Assembly: GCA_019322805.1 (NCBI GenBank) | Contig: JAHWIC010000003.1 | Coordinates: 33,121-97,120 of the forward strand | Length of the DNA: 64,000 nucleotides | Origin: Candidatus Woesearchaeota archaeon | GTDB lineage: Archaea > Nanobdellota > Nanobdellia > Woesearchaeales > JAHWIC01 | Reading direction: 5' to 3' | In this document: piece after piece, positions 17,283 through 25,925 of the stretch | Layout of the letters: each line of letters opens with the position of its first letter | Position numbering within the stretch: position 1 is the stretch's first letter | Made by a program: the position numbers and the translations under genes | Notes under the pieces: model-generated | Databases searched by the model: none | What the model was told of the DNA's origin: nothing | What the model saw: only the letters and a program-made list of their open reading frames with translations

Positions 17283-18782
17283 ATGCTGAAAGAATACACT
17301 TCAGTAAGCGAGGTTTCTGGCCCTTTAATGATTGTTGAAAATGTAAAGGATGTAGCTTATGCTGAATTGGTCCAAATAACAACACCTGCAGGAGAAAAAC
17401 GGCTTGGCCAGGTTTTAGAGATTAGGGAAGACAAGGCAGTTGTTCAGATTTTTGAAGGAACATCTGGGATTGATACCAAGAATACAAAGGTGCGCTTTAT
17501 AGGGGAAACAATGAAGTTGGGAGTAAGTGAGGAGATGCTGGGAAGGGTCTTTAACGGCGCTGGCAAGCCAATAGATAAGCTGCCAGAGATAATCCCAGAA
17601 AAAAGGCTTGATATTAATGGGAATGCCATCAATCCATACAAGAGAATGCACCCTGCAGAATTCATACAAACAGGAATCTCCACTATAGATTTGAATAATA
17701 CCCTGGTAAGAGGACAAAAACTGCCTATTTTCTCAGGCTCTGGATTGCCGCATAACCAGTTAGCTGCACAGATTGCAAGACAAGCTGTTGTACTTGGAGA
17801 AAAAGAGAAGTTTGCAGTTGTGTTTGCGGCAATGGGCATAACAAACGAGGAAGCATTATTCTTTAGGCAGGAGTTTGAAAGAACCGGAAGCTTAGGGAAT
17901 GTAATCATGTTTTTGAATTTAGCTGATGACCCTGCAATTGAAAGAATAATCACTCCAAGGATTGCTTTAACAGCAGCAGAGTATCTTGCTTATGACAAGG
18001 ATATGCATGTCTTGATTATACTGACAGATATGACTAATTACTGCGAAGCATTGAGGGAGATCTCTGCAGCAAGAAGCGAGGTTCCTGGAAGAAGAGGATA
18101 TCCTGGGTATATGTACACAGACCTAGCAACAGTCTATGAAAGAGCAGGGAGAATAAAAGGAAGAAAGGGCAGTTTAACTCAAATGCCAATATTAACAATG
18201 CCTGATGATGACATCACTCATCCAATTGCAGACTTAACCGGATATATAACAGAAGGGCAGTTTGTTCAGAGCAGGGACTTGCACAGAAAAGGCATTTACC
18301 CTCCAGTTAATGTGCTGCCTTCCCTTTCAAGATTAATGAAGAATGGAATTGGGCCAGGAAAGACCAGGGAAGACCATGCAAATGTATCTGACCAGCTATA
18401 TGCTGCGTATGCTCATGGCATTGAATTAAGAGACCTGGTTGCAGTTATTGGGAAAGAGTCTTTGTCAGAATTGGATCTGAAGTATTTAGAGTTTGCTGAT
18501 AAGTTTGAGGATAAATTTGTAAGGCAGGGCTATGAGGAAAACAGGGCAATAGAGGTAACACTGTCCATAGCATGGAAGCTGTTATCTGATTTGCCAGAAG
18601 CAGAGCTTAAGAGGATAAAGAAAGAGTTCATTGATAAGTATCATCCTGAAAGAAAGACAGGCAAAGTAAAAGGAAAGGTCTCTTCTGACATAGAGATTTC
18701 AGGTTATACAGATGCAGATGCAACCTTAGGCACAGGTCTGGATGTAACACCTACAAAGGCTAAGAAGAAGAAAAAGCTTTAA
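17283..18782 (+). CDS. atpB: A/V-type ATPase regulatory subunit B
   Basis: This non-catalytic nucleotide-binding subunit of 499 residues is homologous to A but lacks a Walker A lysine loop (the corresponding region reads FSGSGLPHNQLA). Typical blocks include SGIDT/EFIQTGISTIDLNNTLVRGQKLPIF, DMTNYCEALREISAAR and EVPGRRGYPGYMYTDLATVYERAGR. The C-terminal ~40 residues are Lys-rich and slightly longer than usual. It is one base from atpA. Confidence 0.97.
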   Translation: MLKEYTSVSEVSGPLMIVENVKDVAYAELVQITTPAGEKRLGQVLEIREDKAVVQIFEGTSGIDTKNTKVRFIGETMKLGVSEEMLGRVFNGAGKPIDKLPEIIPEKRLDINGNAINPYKRMHPAEFIQTGISTIDLNNTLVRGQKLPIFSGSGLPHNQLAAQIARQAVVLGEKEKFAVVFAAMGITNEEALFFRQEFERTGSLGNVIMFLNLADDPAIERIITPRIALTAAEYLAYDKDMHVLIILTDMTNYCEALREISAARSEVPGRRGYPGYMYTDLATVYERAGRIKGRKGSLTQMPILTMPDDDITHPIADLTGYITEGQFVQSRDLHRKGIYPPVNVLPSLSRLMKNGIGPGKTREDHANVSDQLYAAYAHGIELRDLVAVIGKESLSELDLKYLEFADKFEDKFVRQGYEENRAIEVTLSIAWKLLSDLPEAELKRIKKEFIDKYHPERKTGKVKGKVSSDIEISGYTDADATLGTGLDVTPTKAKKKKKL

Positions 18783-18796
18783 GATAGGGACTCAAG

Positions 18797-19405
18797 ATGA
18801 AGATCAAACCAACCCGGATGGGTTTGCTGTTAACGAGAAAGAAGTTAAAGATAGCAAAAAAAGGGCACAAATTACTGAAGCAAAAGAGGGATGTTCTTAT
18901 TTTGGAATTCTTTCAGGTACTGAAGGAAATAAAACAGCTGAGAAAACAAATCTCTGGAAATCTGATAAAGGCTCAGGGCTCACTTTATAATGCGCAGGCA
19001 ATTGAGGGCGAGCTGAATATAGAAAGAACAGCCTTGGGCTTGTCTTCAGGAGCTGCAATAGACCTTTCATCAAGGTCTATAATGGGTGTTGAGGTTCCTG
19101 TGATAAGGAATATTGAAGTAGAGCACCAATGGCATGGCTATTTTGGGCAGACTGTTGAGCTTGATAATGCAGTAAAACAATTCAGGGATATATTTCCTGA
19201 ACTGATAAGACTGATGGAAAAGCAGCTGATGCTTAAACATCTTGCAGAGGAGATAAAGAAGACAAAAAGAAGGGTTAATAGCCTGGAGTATCTGACGATA
19301 CCTGGGTTGGAAGATATAAAAAAGATTATCACGTTTAAATTAGAAGAACTTGAAAGAGAGAATTTCAGCAGGCTAAAGAAGATAAAGAAGACAACAGCAA
19401 AATGA
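18797..19405 (+). CDS. atpD: A/V-type ATPase subunit D (central rotor shaft)
   Basis: Subunit D is 202 residues of mostly helical coiled coil that turns inside the A3B3 head. The opening KPTRMGLLLTRKKLKIAKKGHKLLKQKRDVLI matches the family signature (PTR-x-x-L-x-x-x-K-x-x-L-x-x-A-x-x-G-x-x-L-L-K-x-K-R). The C-terminal KKTKRRVNSLEYLTIPGLEDIKKIITFKLEE is also characteristic. It overlaps a small downstream ORF by four bases (ATGA). Confidence 0.95.
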   Translation: MKIKPTRMGLLLTRKKLKIAKKGHKLLKQKRDVLILEFFQVLKEIKQLRKQISGNLIKAQGSLYNAQAIEGELNIERTALGLSSGAAIDLSSRSIMGVEVPVIRNIEVEHQWHGYFGQTVELDNAVKQFRDIFPELIRLMEKQLMLKHLAEEIKKTKRRVNSLEYLTIPGLEDIKKIITFKLEELERENFSRLKKIKKTTAK

Positions 19406-19542
19406 GGCCAAAACAGAAAAAAGAGGCAGAGAAAAGGGCCAGACAATTCCTTTTGCTGACAACTGCAAGGATTGTTGCTGAGATTACAATCATTATTGGG
19501 TTTTTTATTGTCATATATTTTTTGATTAGAAAATATGTGTAA
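19402..19542 (+). CDS. Small single-span membrane protein coupled to atpD (46 aa)
   Basis: The start codon overlaps the atpD stop as ATGA, the same arrangement as atpC-atpF, implying translational coupling. The product has a basic N-terminus (MRPKQKKEAEKRARQ), then one hydrophobic helix (IVAEITIIIGFFIVIYFLI), and ends RKYV, so Nin or Nout topology is not clear. No known archaeal ATPase subunit of this size is recognised here. It may be an accessory membrane factor, assembly helper or unrelated small protein. It is too short for most gene callers. Confidence 0.55.
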   Translation: MRPKQKKEAEKRARQFLLLTTARIVAEITIIIGFFIVIYFLIRKYV

Positions 19543-19596
19543 GTTAGTATATTAACATAAGATTAATAATCAATTTTTGTTTTAGGGGGTGTTAAG

Positions 19597-20022
19597 ATGA
19601 AAATCAGAGAGATAATGACTTCGATAAAAAAGACCTCTGCAGATACCACTGTTTCTGATGCTGCTAAGCTCATGGATGCAAAAATCATTGGCGGACTGCT
19701 TATTGAAGAAGAAGGCAAGGTTATTGGAATAGTAACTGAGAGGGATGTCTTAAGAAAGATTGTTGCAAAAGGCAGGGATCCTACTACAACACTTGTTAAA
19801 GATATCATGAGCACTCCACTTATCACAATAGACCCTGAGAAAAGCCTTGAAGAAGCAAATGAGATCATGGCTCAGAAGAATATAAGAAGGCTTCCTGTAG
19901 AAAGCAATGGCAGCATTGTTGGAATGATTACTATAAGAGATATTTCTGATAATTTGAGGTACACCCTAGGGAAAAGTTTGTTAAAGCACAGAGAGAACGA
20001 TTTTGTTAGGAATCATTTTTGA
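19597..20022 (+). CDS. Stand-alone CBS-domain pair protein
   Basis: The 141 residues consist of two CBS motifs (a Bateman module): the first from IMTSIKKTSADTTVSDAAKLM to IVTERDVLRKIV, the second from IMSTPLITIDPEKSLEEANEIM to ITIRDISDNL. Such modules bind adenosine nucleotides and act as energy sensors. An AGGGGGTG ribosome-binding site precedes the ATG. No partner domain is attached; its target is unknown. It follows the ATPase operon by 54 bases and may be separately transcribed. Confidence 0.85.
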   Translation: MKIREIMTSIKKTSADTTVSDAAKLMDAKIIGGLLIEEEGKVIGIVTERDVLRKIVAKGRDPTTTLVKDIMSTPLITIDPEKSLEEANEIMAQKNIRRLPVESNGSIVGMITIRDISDNLRYTLGKSLLKHRENDFVRNHF

Positions 20023-20031
20023 GAAAAAATA

Positions 20032-20180
20032 TCCCGCGGGAGGGACATCCGAACTTCTTTGTTTATCGAACCCCCAACACTACGGTAACAGCTGCCTTAT
20101 TTTCATCCTTAGCAATTAGCTATGTCGATAAGTGGCTATATCACCTACAGCCGTATGCTCTACCGTTGAGCTACCGCGGG
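20032..20180 (-). tRNA. tRNA-Tyr (GTA) with two introns, one in the T loop
   Basis: Read on the minus strand, the acceptor stem is CCCGCGG/CCGCGGG with a C1-G72 pair and A73, as in archaeal tyrosine tRNAs. The anticodon loop is CTGTAG/A (anticodon GTA), with a 58-base intron (20087-20144) at the canonical 37/38 position. A second, 19-base intron (20046-20064) splits the T loop between positions 59 and 60. It forms an exact bulge-helix-bulge: helix TTCG/CGGA with bulges ATA and TGT, cut after the second base of each. Splicing gives the T loop TTCGATT. No CCA is encoded. A TTTAAAAA box lies about 30 bases upstream. Confidence 0.88.
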
Positions 20181-20221
20181 TTTAGTATTAAGAAAACAAC
20201 ATCTCTTTTTAAATTTATCTC

Positions 20222-20600
20222 TAAAATATAAATCAATAAAAACAATTATCATTAAAAAATCAATAAAAACAAAAAATAAACGGGAATCAAAGATTCCTTA
20301 GTAGGGCTTGTTTCACTCGGCAACAATCTGATTTTTGCCCCAAATCAATTTGAAAAAATTCAATAAACGAAAAATAATAAATAGGATTTTTGCTTGATAT
20401 TCAACAGTAAAGCAAAAATCATCTACAGTGTTTCTAAAGAACCAAACTAAGATGAAAATTCCTTGAGCGTGGTTGTGAAAGGAATTTTCGGATTTATTAA
20501 TTGTTATTTAATAAAAATTAAAGAAATAAAAACACAACCAAGTGCGCAACTAATTGTGCATACATTCCAGCACCCAGTGATAATATCAATAAAACCCTTA
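20222..20600 (+). repeat. Structured intergenic element, family I copy 2
   Basis: Hairpin 1 (20395-20420) is GATTTTTGC/GCAAAAATC. Hairpin 2 (20454-20489) has the same stem and an identical 18-base loop to the copy at 15338. The downstream motif GTGCGCAACTAATTGTGCAT is also shared. Before it is a second, partial unit containing AATCAATAAAAAC twice, a GGAATC/GATTCC hairpin and a stray GATTTTTGC half-stem, as if one copy had inserted into another. The stretch contains no supported gene and separates tRNA-Tyr from a convergent surface-protein gene. Confidence 0.65.
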
Positions 20601-20601
20601 A

Positions 20602-22047
20602 TCAAGAATTAATATAAAGCCTGTTTGAATGACTTCTTATCTGCCTGCCCATATAACCGAATTTTGCCTTCATTGGAGGCAGCATAAACTCACCTAGAAT
20701 AGAAAGCTTTGCCTTTACCCTGTATGTTATAACCCTCTCTTCCTCAGGCTCCAGCTCGTTTATGCTCCACTTTAACAGCATTCCTTTCTTTTCATGTTTT
20801 AGAACCTTGTTTGGCTGCAAAGAGCCGATTGATAATTCCTGCTCAACCTCAACAAGATCAGGAACCTTGTCAGTTAGTTCAAGATCCTTTATATTGTTCT
20901 TGCCCCTGTTCGTGACGTTTAAAATGACTTTTACTGCATCTATTCCTCCTTCATGCTTATGAATATCTGCAACTGATTTTTTGATAATTAAGGGGCTTCT
21001 GAACTGGTAATAAAGACCTAATGCAATAGCAGCTAGGATAATGATAAGCAGCAATGGCCTGTAGTTAATCACGACCCTCGCTTCGTACTGCTCTCCAGGT
21101 CCAAGAGAAACCTCCCAGCTTAGATATCTAATCCCCTCCACTTTTATGGTCTGGGCAGTTGGCTCTGTTGAGGTAAACATATTCCTTAAGAACGATGTTT
21201 CAACCTTAACTGGACCATCATAACCAACATTTCCATCATTTGTAAATACTATTATACTGTCTATTTTTAGGAATACCTTTGTTGGCTTAATCTCAGGAAC
21301 AATCTCTGAATATTTGACAATCTCAATGTTCTTCTTCAAAGGACCAGTAATTGTTTCATTTCCCCGCATAAGGCTGATATAAAGAATATCTGGCTGTGGC
21401 GGTGTCATGGAATCAAGTGTTTCAGTGATATCAACTGTTTTCTGCTCTTTTGGTTCTATACCGGTTACGACAGTTTTCTGGATAAGCCAGTTTTCACTTT
21501 CTATCTTGATTGCTAGGTCAGGTATATCCAGAGGATTCTGGTTTGTTAATTCTACTTTTATGGGTATAGGATCTCTTGGGTTAATCTCTTTAGGCATTAT
21601 GACATCCATCATAACTGTGGGTACATACTGTTTTGTTCCAGCTGGATGCCTTAGAGTGACTGTAGCAGGCACAGTAACAAGCTTGTCTGTCCTTCCTGAC
21701 CTTACATTTATGTTAACAGCATGTACTCCTGGCTGGGCACTGACAGGCTCAACAAATACGGTTATTGTTTCGCTTGATTTACTCTCAACGACAGCGCTGA
21801 CAGAATATTCGCCAGGCGCAGAATAAATGCTCCATAAAGGATAATCCAGGGTGTATATCCTATATACGTCACTTATCCCCAGGTTATTTATTATCCTGAG
21901 ATAAAAGCTTGCTGCTGTGCCTTCATCTATGTATATCTTATCGTTTATTGGATTTAACTCAACATAGAACTGTTCTGCACTATAAACTACAGGAATTAAT
22001 GCAAATATAGCAATAAATAGCGACAGTAAACGCTTATTCCAAAACAT
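20602..22047 (-). CDS. Secreted/membrane-anchored protein with Ig-like (NEW3/DUF11-type) domains
   Basis: The N-terminus is a signal peptide (LLSLFIAIFALIPVVYSA). About 300 extracellular residues of beta-rich repeats follow, such as YLRIINNLGISDVYRI and PIPIKVELTNQNPLDIPDLAIKI, which resemble NPCBM-associated NEW3 or CARDB modules. A membrane helix (LLLIIILAAIALGLYYQF) lies near residue 335. Beyond it is a further DUF11-like beta domain (VILNVTNRGKNNIKDLELTDKVPDLVEV). Ligand and role are unknown; a cell-surface structural or adhesion function is inferred. A GAGGTG ribosome-binding site and TTTATATA box lie upstream. Confidence 0.7.
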   Translation of the reverse strand: MFWNKRLLSLFIAIFALIPVVYSAEQFYVELNPINDKIYIDEGTAASFYLRIINNLGISDVYRIYTLDYPLWSIYSAPGEYSVSAVVESKSSETITVFVEPVSAQPGVHAVNINVRSGRTDKLVTVPATVTLRHPAGTKQYVPTVMMDVIMPKEINPRDPIPIKVELTNQNPLDIPDLAIKIESENWLIQKTVVTGIEPKEQKTVDITETLDSMTPPQPDILYISLMRGNETITGPLKKNIEIVKYSEIVPEIKPTKVFLKIDSIIVFTNDGNVGYDGPVKVETSFLRNMFTSTEPTAQTIKVEGIRYLSWEVSLGPGEQYEARVVINYRPLLLIIILAAIALGLYYQFRSPLIIKKSVADIHKHEGGIDAVKVILNVTNRGKNNIKDLELTDKVPDLVEVEQELSIGSLQPNKVLKHEKKGMLLKWSINELEPEEERVITYRVKAKLSILGEFMLPPMKAKFGYMGRQIRSHSNRLYINS

Positions 22048-22127
22048 AATACACCTCTTCTATTTTTTATACTGGACTAATATATAAATGTTACGCTAAA
22101 ATGGTAAATAGAACAGTAGTGAAAAAA

Positions 22128-22268
22128 TGGGGCCGCCGTGACTTTCATGCCATAATTCCTTTCAGGGATTAACGGCGTTCGAACACGGGTTGGAAGCTAT
22201 CCTGAGCAAAAGGAAACGCCTTAAGCAGTCCCCGAGCTCCAGTCATAGCCAAACTAGACCACGGCCCC
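22128..22268 (-). tRNA. tRNA-Pro with two introns, one in the T loop
   Basis: On the minus strand the acceptor is GGGGCCG/CGGCCCC with A73, and the T stem is CCGTG/CACGG. A 36-base intron (22142-22177) divides the T loop at 59/60 with a perfect bulge-helix-bulge (TTCG/TGAA helix, bulges AAC and AGT). Splicing yields TTCGAAT. A second intron of about 31 bases interrupts the anticodon loop after position 37. The best-pairing register gives stem GGAGC/GCTTC, loop TCGGGGA and anticodon GGG with an unusual C33. A one-base shift would give CGG. Both decode proline. Confidence 0.82.
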
Positions 22269-22373
22269 AAGTAAAGCAAAAATAACCCTATCCTGCTTAT
22301 TAATTTTTTTATTTTACATACCGAAAATTATATATAATGCTTTACAAGGTATATGCACTAAAAGAGGATTAAC

Positions 22374-23003
22374 ATGGCTTGGTGGACAAAGGAAAAGAAA
22401 GAAGAGAAAAAGGGACCAGAAAAGGAAAAATATTCAGAAGCAGTACAAAGAAAACGCCTTGGGGGTCTTAATGAGGATCTAAGGCTGACTGAAGCTGAGT
22501 TAACAAGATATGCTGATTTGAAGAGAAAGGTAAGTGATTTTAGAAAAGAACTGGCTTTTGTTGGAAGTTATTCGCCTATGTACCAAAGCGTGAATCGTTC
22601 TAAAGAAAGGCTGGCTCGATTAGAAGAGCAGGCAAAGAGCTTATTTAGAGAGGTTAAAGGATTGGAAAGGCTCCAGGAAAAACTTAGAGCATTAAAGAAC
22701 GAGGAATTAGTTGATTATATAGTTGGGCTGAAAGGCATTGTACTGCCCAGGCTTAAGGCAAGATTCAGGAGAGACTTAAGAGTAGAGCACTGGATTGAAG
22801 AAGGCACATTCACTCTTGAAAAACTGTTGAGGAGAGCTATAACTGCTTTTAAGCTAAGGACTGAAACAAGACGGCCAAATGTACAGCCATTAATGCATTT
22901 CTTTGCTGGAGTAGAGTCCTTGATTGATAGGGGGCTGAAAGAACTTGCAATAAGAGTAGCAGACATTAATGACCTGAGAGCATCTATTGGAAAAGCTGCT
23001 TAA
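22374..23003 (+). CDS. Hypothetical coiled-coil protein
   Basis: This soluble protein of 209 residues is dominated by Lys/Glu/Arg helices (KEKKEEKKGPEKEKYSEA at the start, then EEQAKSLFREVKGLERLQEKLRALKNEEL). I recognise no domain. It has no signal peptide or membrane span. A TATATAATG-like promoter lies about 40 bases upstream. Function unknown. Confidence 0.55.
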   Translation: MAWWTKEKKEEKKGPEKEKYSEAVQRKRLGGLNEDLRLTEAELTRYADLKRKVSDFRKELAFVGSYSPMYQSVNRSKERLARLEEQAKSLFREVKGLERLQEKLRALKNEELVDYIVGLKGIVLPRLKARFRRDLRVEHWIEEGTFTLEKLLRRAITAFKLRTETRRPNVQPLMHFFAGVESLIDRGLKELAIRVADINDLRASIGKAA

Positions 23004-23083
23004 GCCCGGGAAAAGCTGATTTGATTCTTCTTTTACTTATAAACAAATAATTTTATATACTGGTTTATCAAAAATAAATATAG

Positions 23084-24805
23084 ATGAAATTTTTAGACCT
23101 AGTTAAGGTGTATGAACAACTAGAAGCAACCAGTTCTGGCAATAAATTACGGGAAATCCTCTCAAATTTCTTTAAAAAGGCTCCTAAACAGGAGATAGAG
23201 CAGGTTGTTTACTTAACCTTAGGCCAGATAGCTTCTGATTTTGAGGATATTAACATAGGCATGGCAGATAAGATGGTTGTTAGGGCTATAGCTAATGCTG
23301 TTGATAAGGACATTTCAGAAATAAAGCAGATATTCAAAACAGAAGGAGATGTTGGAAAGACAGCAGAAAAGACTGTTGCAGGAAAAACAGCGAAGCTGCA
23401 GATAAATGGGGTTTTTGAAAGCTTACATAAGATAGCAGAAGCATCTGGTGCGGGAAGCCAGGATGTTAAAATAAGCACTTTAGCAGGTTTATTAAAAAAA
23501 GCAACACCAAAAGAAGCAAGATATTTGGCAAGAATTGTTTTAGGCACTTTAAGAATGGGTGTTGGCGATATGACTGTTCTTGATTCTTTATCCATTACCT
23601 TTACTGGAACAAAAGCGAACAAGAAATTCCTGGAGCATGCATTCAATATCTGCCCTGATGTTGGGATCATTGCAAAGACAATCGCAGATAAGGGGCTTAA
23701 AGGCATTGATAAGATTGGTGTTGCTGTTGGAAGACCAATAAAGATGATGTTAGCTCAGAGAGTTACTGATATAGAGACAATAAGGGAAAAGATGCCGGAA
23801 GGTATAGCTGCTGAGGAAAAATATGATGGTGAAAGAATACAAGCGCATTTCAGCAAAGGAAAACTGGTTCTTTTTTCGAGAAGAATGGAAGCTATAACTA
23901 ACCAGTTCCCGGATGTTTGCCAGCAAATAAAGAAAAATCTCAAAGCAAAAGGGTTTGTTGTTGAAGGAGAGGCAGTTGCTATTGACGAAAAAGGAAATTT
24001 ACTTCCTTTTCAAAGATTAATGCAGAGAAGAAGGAAGTATGATGTTGAGGCTTATGTAAAGAAAATCCCTGTTTGCATTTATTTATTTGATTTATTATAC
24101 CTAAACGGAAAGAGTTACATTAGAGAGGACTATCCTAAAAGACACAAGGCATTAGAAAAGATAGTAAAAAAAGAGACAAAAAACCTGCAGATTGCAAAAA
24201 GAATTATTTGTGATGATATCGAATGCATTGAAGAATTTTTTAACAAATCCCTGCAAAGAGGATGCGAGGGAATTATAGCAAAATCAACTGCAAAAGGCTC
24301 TATCTATAAGCCTGGAACCAGAGGCTGGTTATGGATTAAATGGAAAAGAGAATACTCAACTGAGTTAGCAGATACCTTTGACTTAGTTGTTGTTGGCGCT
24401 TTTGCTGGCAGAGGCAAGAGAAGCGGCACTTATGGCTCTTTGCTTTGTGCAGCCTATAACCATAAAAAGGATTTTTTTGAAACAGTTTGCAAATTAGGCT
24501 CTGGTTTTACTGATGAGCAATTAGCAGAATTACCCAAAAGGTTTAAAAAGTATCGGGTAAATAAAAAACCTGCAAGATTAGTTATAAATAAGGCTATGAA
24601 ACCTGATTTTTGGTTTGAGCCAAAAATAGTTGTTGAGGTTTTAGGGGCTGAATTAACAAGAAGCCCTATACATTCAAGCTCTGAAAAGCAGGGAAAAGGC
24701 CTGGCTTTAAGATTTCCAAGATTTAAGCGCTATAGAGAAGACAAGAAACCAGAGCAGGCAACAACTTCAAAGGAAATATTAGACTTATACGAAAAAAAGA
24801 GGTAA
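23084..24805 (+). CDS. lig: ATP-dependent DNA ligase
   Basis: This is the replicative-type archaeal ligase that seals nicks via an enzyme-AMP intermediate. The N-terminal DNA-binding domain (residues 1-~230) is followed by the adenylation motif EEKYDGERIQAH with the nucleophilic lysine. Downstream nucleotidyltransferase motifs are FSRRME, GFVVEGEAVAI, EGIIAKS and WLWIKWKREY. The C-terminal OB domain ends with LRFPRFKRYREDK. At 573 residues it is full length. A TTTTATATA box 30 bases upstream suggests a leaderless message. The next two genes follow closely. Confidence 0.95.
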   Translation: MKFLDLVKVYEQLEATSSGNKLREILSNFFKKAPKQEIEQVVYLTLGQIASDFEDINIGMADKMVVRAIANAVDKDISEIKQIFKTEGDVGKTAEKTVAGKTAKLQINGVFESLHKIAEASGAGSQDVKISTLAGLLKKATPKEARYLARIVLGTLRMGVGDMTVLDSLSITFTGTKANKKFLEHAFNICPDVGIIAKTIADKGLKGIDKIGVAVGRPIKMMLAQRVTDIETIREKMPEGIAAEEKYDGERIQAHFSKGKLVLFSRRMEAITNQFPDVCQQIKKNLKAKGFVVEGEAVAIDEKGNLLPFQRLMQRRRKYDVEAYVKKIPVCIYLFDLLYLNGKSYIREDYPKRHKALEKIVKKETKNLQIAKRIICDDIECIEEFFNKSLQRGCEGIIAKSTAKGSIYKPGTRGWLWIKWKREYSTELADTFDLVVVGAFAGRGKRSGTYGSLLCAAYNHKKDFFETVCKLGSGFTDEQLAELPKRFKKYRVNKKPARLVINKAMKPDFWFEPKIVVEVLGAELTRSPIHSSSEKQGKGLALRFPRFKRYREDKKPEQATTSKEILDLYEKKR

Positions 24806-24806
24806 A

Positions 24807-25913
24807 ATGGTTCATCTAGGTTCATCACATAAAGTAGCAAGGGTCTTTGGTATTGATATAAAGCTCCACATAAGCTGGTTTTTCATCTTTTTCTTATTAG
24901 CCTGGTCTTTGGCAACATGGTATTTTCCTACAAACTATGAGTTTAGCACTGCTGTTAACTGGGTTTTAGGCTATATAGCCGCTGCATTATTGTTTGTTTC
25001 TGTTGCAGCGCACGAATTAGCTCATTCAGTTGTTGGGCAGCACCATGGAATAAAGGTTTATTCAATAACCCTCTTCTTTTTTGGAGGAATAGCAAATATA
25101 TCTGACCAGAAGATCAGCCCGGAGACAGAGCTTAAGGTTAGTTTAGCAGGGCCGATATTAAGTTTGGTTCTTGCAGCCGGGTTTTTTCTCCTTACAAAGG
25201 TTCCTTTGATACCCCAGATTACTGCGGTCTTTAAGTACCTTGCAATTCTAAACACGTTTTTGGCATGCTTCAACCTTCTTCCAGGCTACCCATTGGATGG
25301 GGGCAGGGTATTAAGGGCAATTATCTGGAAAGCTACAGGAAATATAAAAAAAGCAACAAAGTACGCATCAGACGGAGGAAAGACAATTGGCTATGCGCTG
25401 GTCTTTGTTGGTGTTGTCAGTATATTCTTTGGCTATGGCGGCCTCTGGTATATTCTGCTTGGCTTATTCATTGTGTTCCTAGCTGATGCCGGCTTCCAGC
25501 AGGTTCTGCTTAAGCAAAAACTTTCAAGGGTTGAGATAGGCAAGCATCTTGAAAAGAAGTTTTTAGTGCTGAGCCCAAGACAGACTTTGAAAGACTTCGT
25601 AAAAAAATGCATAGAGCTTGACCACCATAGTTTTATTGTTAAGGACAAGAATATATACGCAGTAATAAACCTGGATGAATTGGCAGAGATACCCAAGAAA
25701 TTCTGGTCAAGGGTAAAGGTTGGCGAAGTTGCAAAGATTGTAGCTCCTTTATCTTACGATGAGGATGCTTACAGCGCATTAAGAAAGATGCAGAACCTTG
25801 ATGTTGATATAGTGCCTGTCAGGAAAGGCAGCAAGGTTATTGGTGTCCTTCATCAGTCAGCTATCATGAATATTGCGAGGGTAAGATTGTTAGAAGAAAA
25901 ACTTGAAGGATAA
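24807..25913 (+). CDS. Site-2 protease-like intramembrane metalloprotease with CBS-like C-terminus
   Basis: This M50-family membrane protease has the zinc motif HELAHS within a membrane helix and the second metal block FNLLPGYPLDGGRVLRA. Five to six hydrophobic segments fill the first ~230 residues. The C-terminal ~130 residues are a divergent CBS pair (RQTLKDFVKKCIELDHHSFIVKDKNIYAVINLDELAEI). These enzymes cut membrane-bound regulators. The gene begins one base after the ligase stop codon, so the two are co-transcribed, but a functional link is not obvious. Confidence 0.9.
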   Translation: MVHLGSSHKVARVFGIDIKLHISWFFIFFLLAWSLATWYFPTNYEFSTAVNWVLGYIAAALLFVSVAAHELAHSVVGQHHGIKVYSITLFFFGGIANISDQKISPETELKVSLAGPILSLVLAAGFFLLTKVPLIPQITAVFKYLAILNTFLACFNLLPGYPLDGGRVLRAIIWKATGNIKKATKYASDGGKTIGYALVFVGVVSIFFGYGGLWYILLGLFIVFLADAGFQQVLLKQKLSRVEIGKHLEKKFLVLSPRQTLKDFVKKCIELDHHSFIVKDKNIYAVINLDELAEIPKKFWSRVKVGEVAKIVAPLSYDEDAYSALRKMQNLDVDIVPVRKGSKVIGVLHQSAIMNIARVRLLEEKLEG

Positions 25914-25925
25914 TTCTTGGATAAA

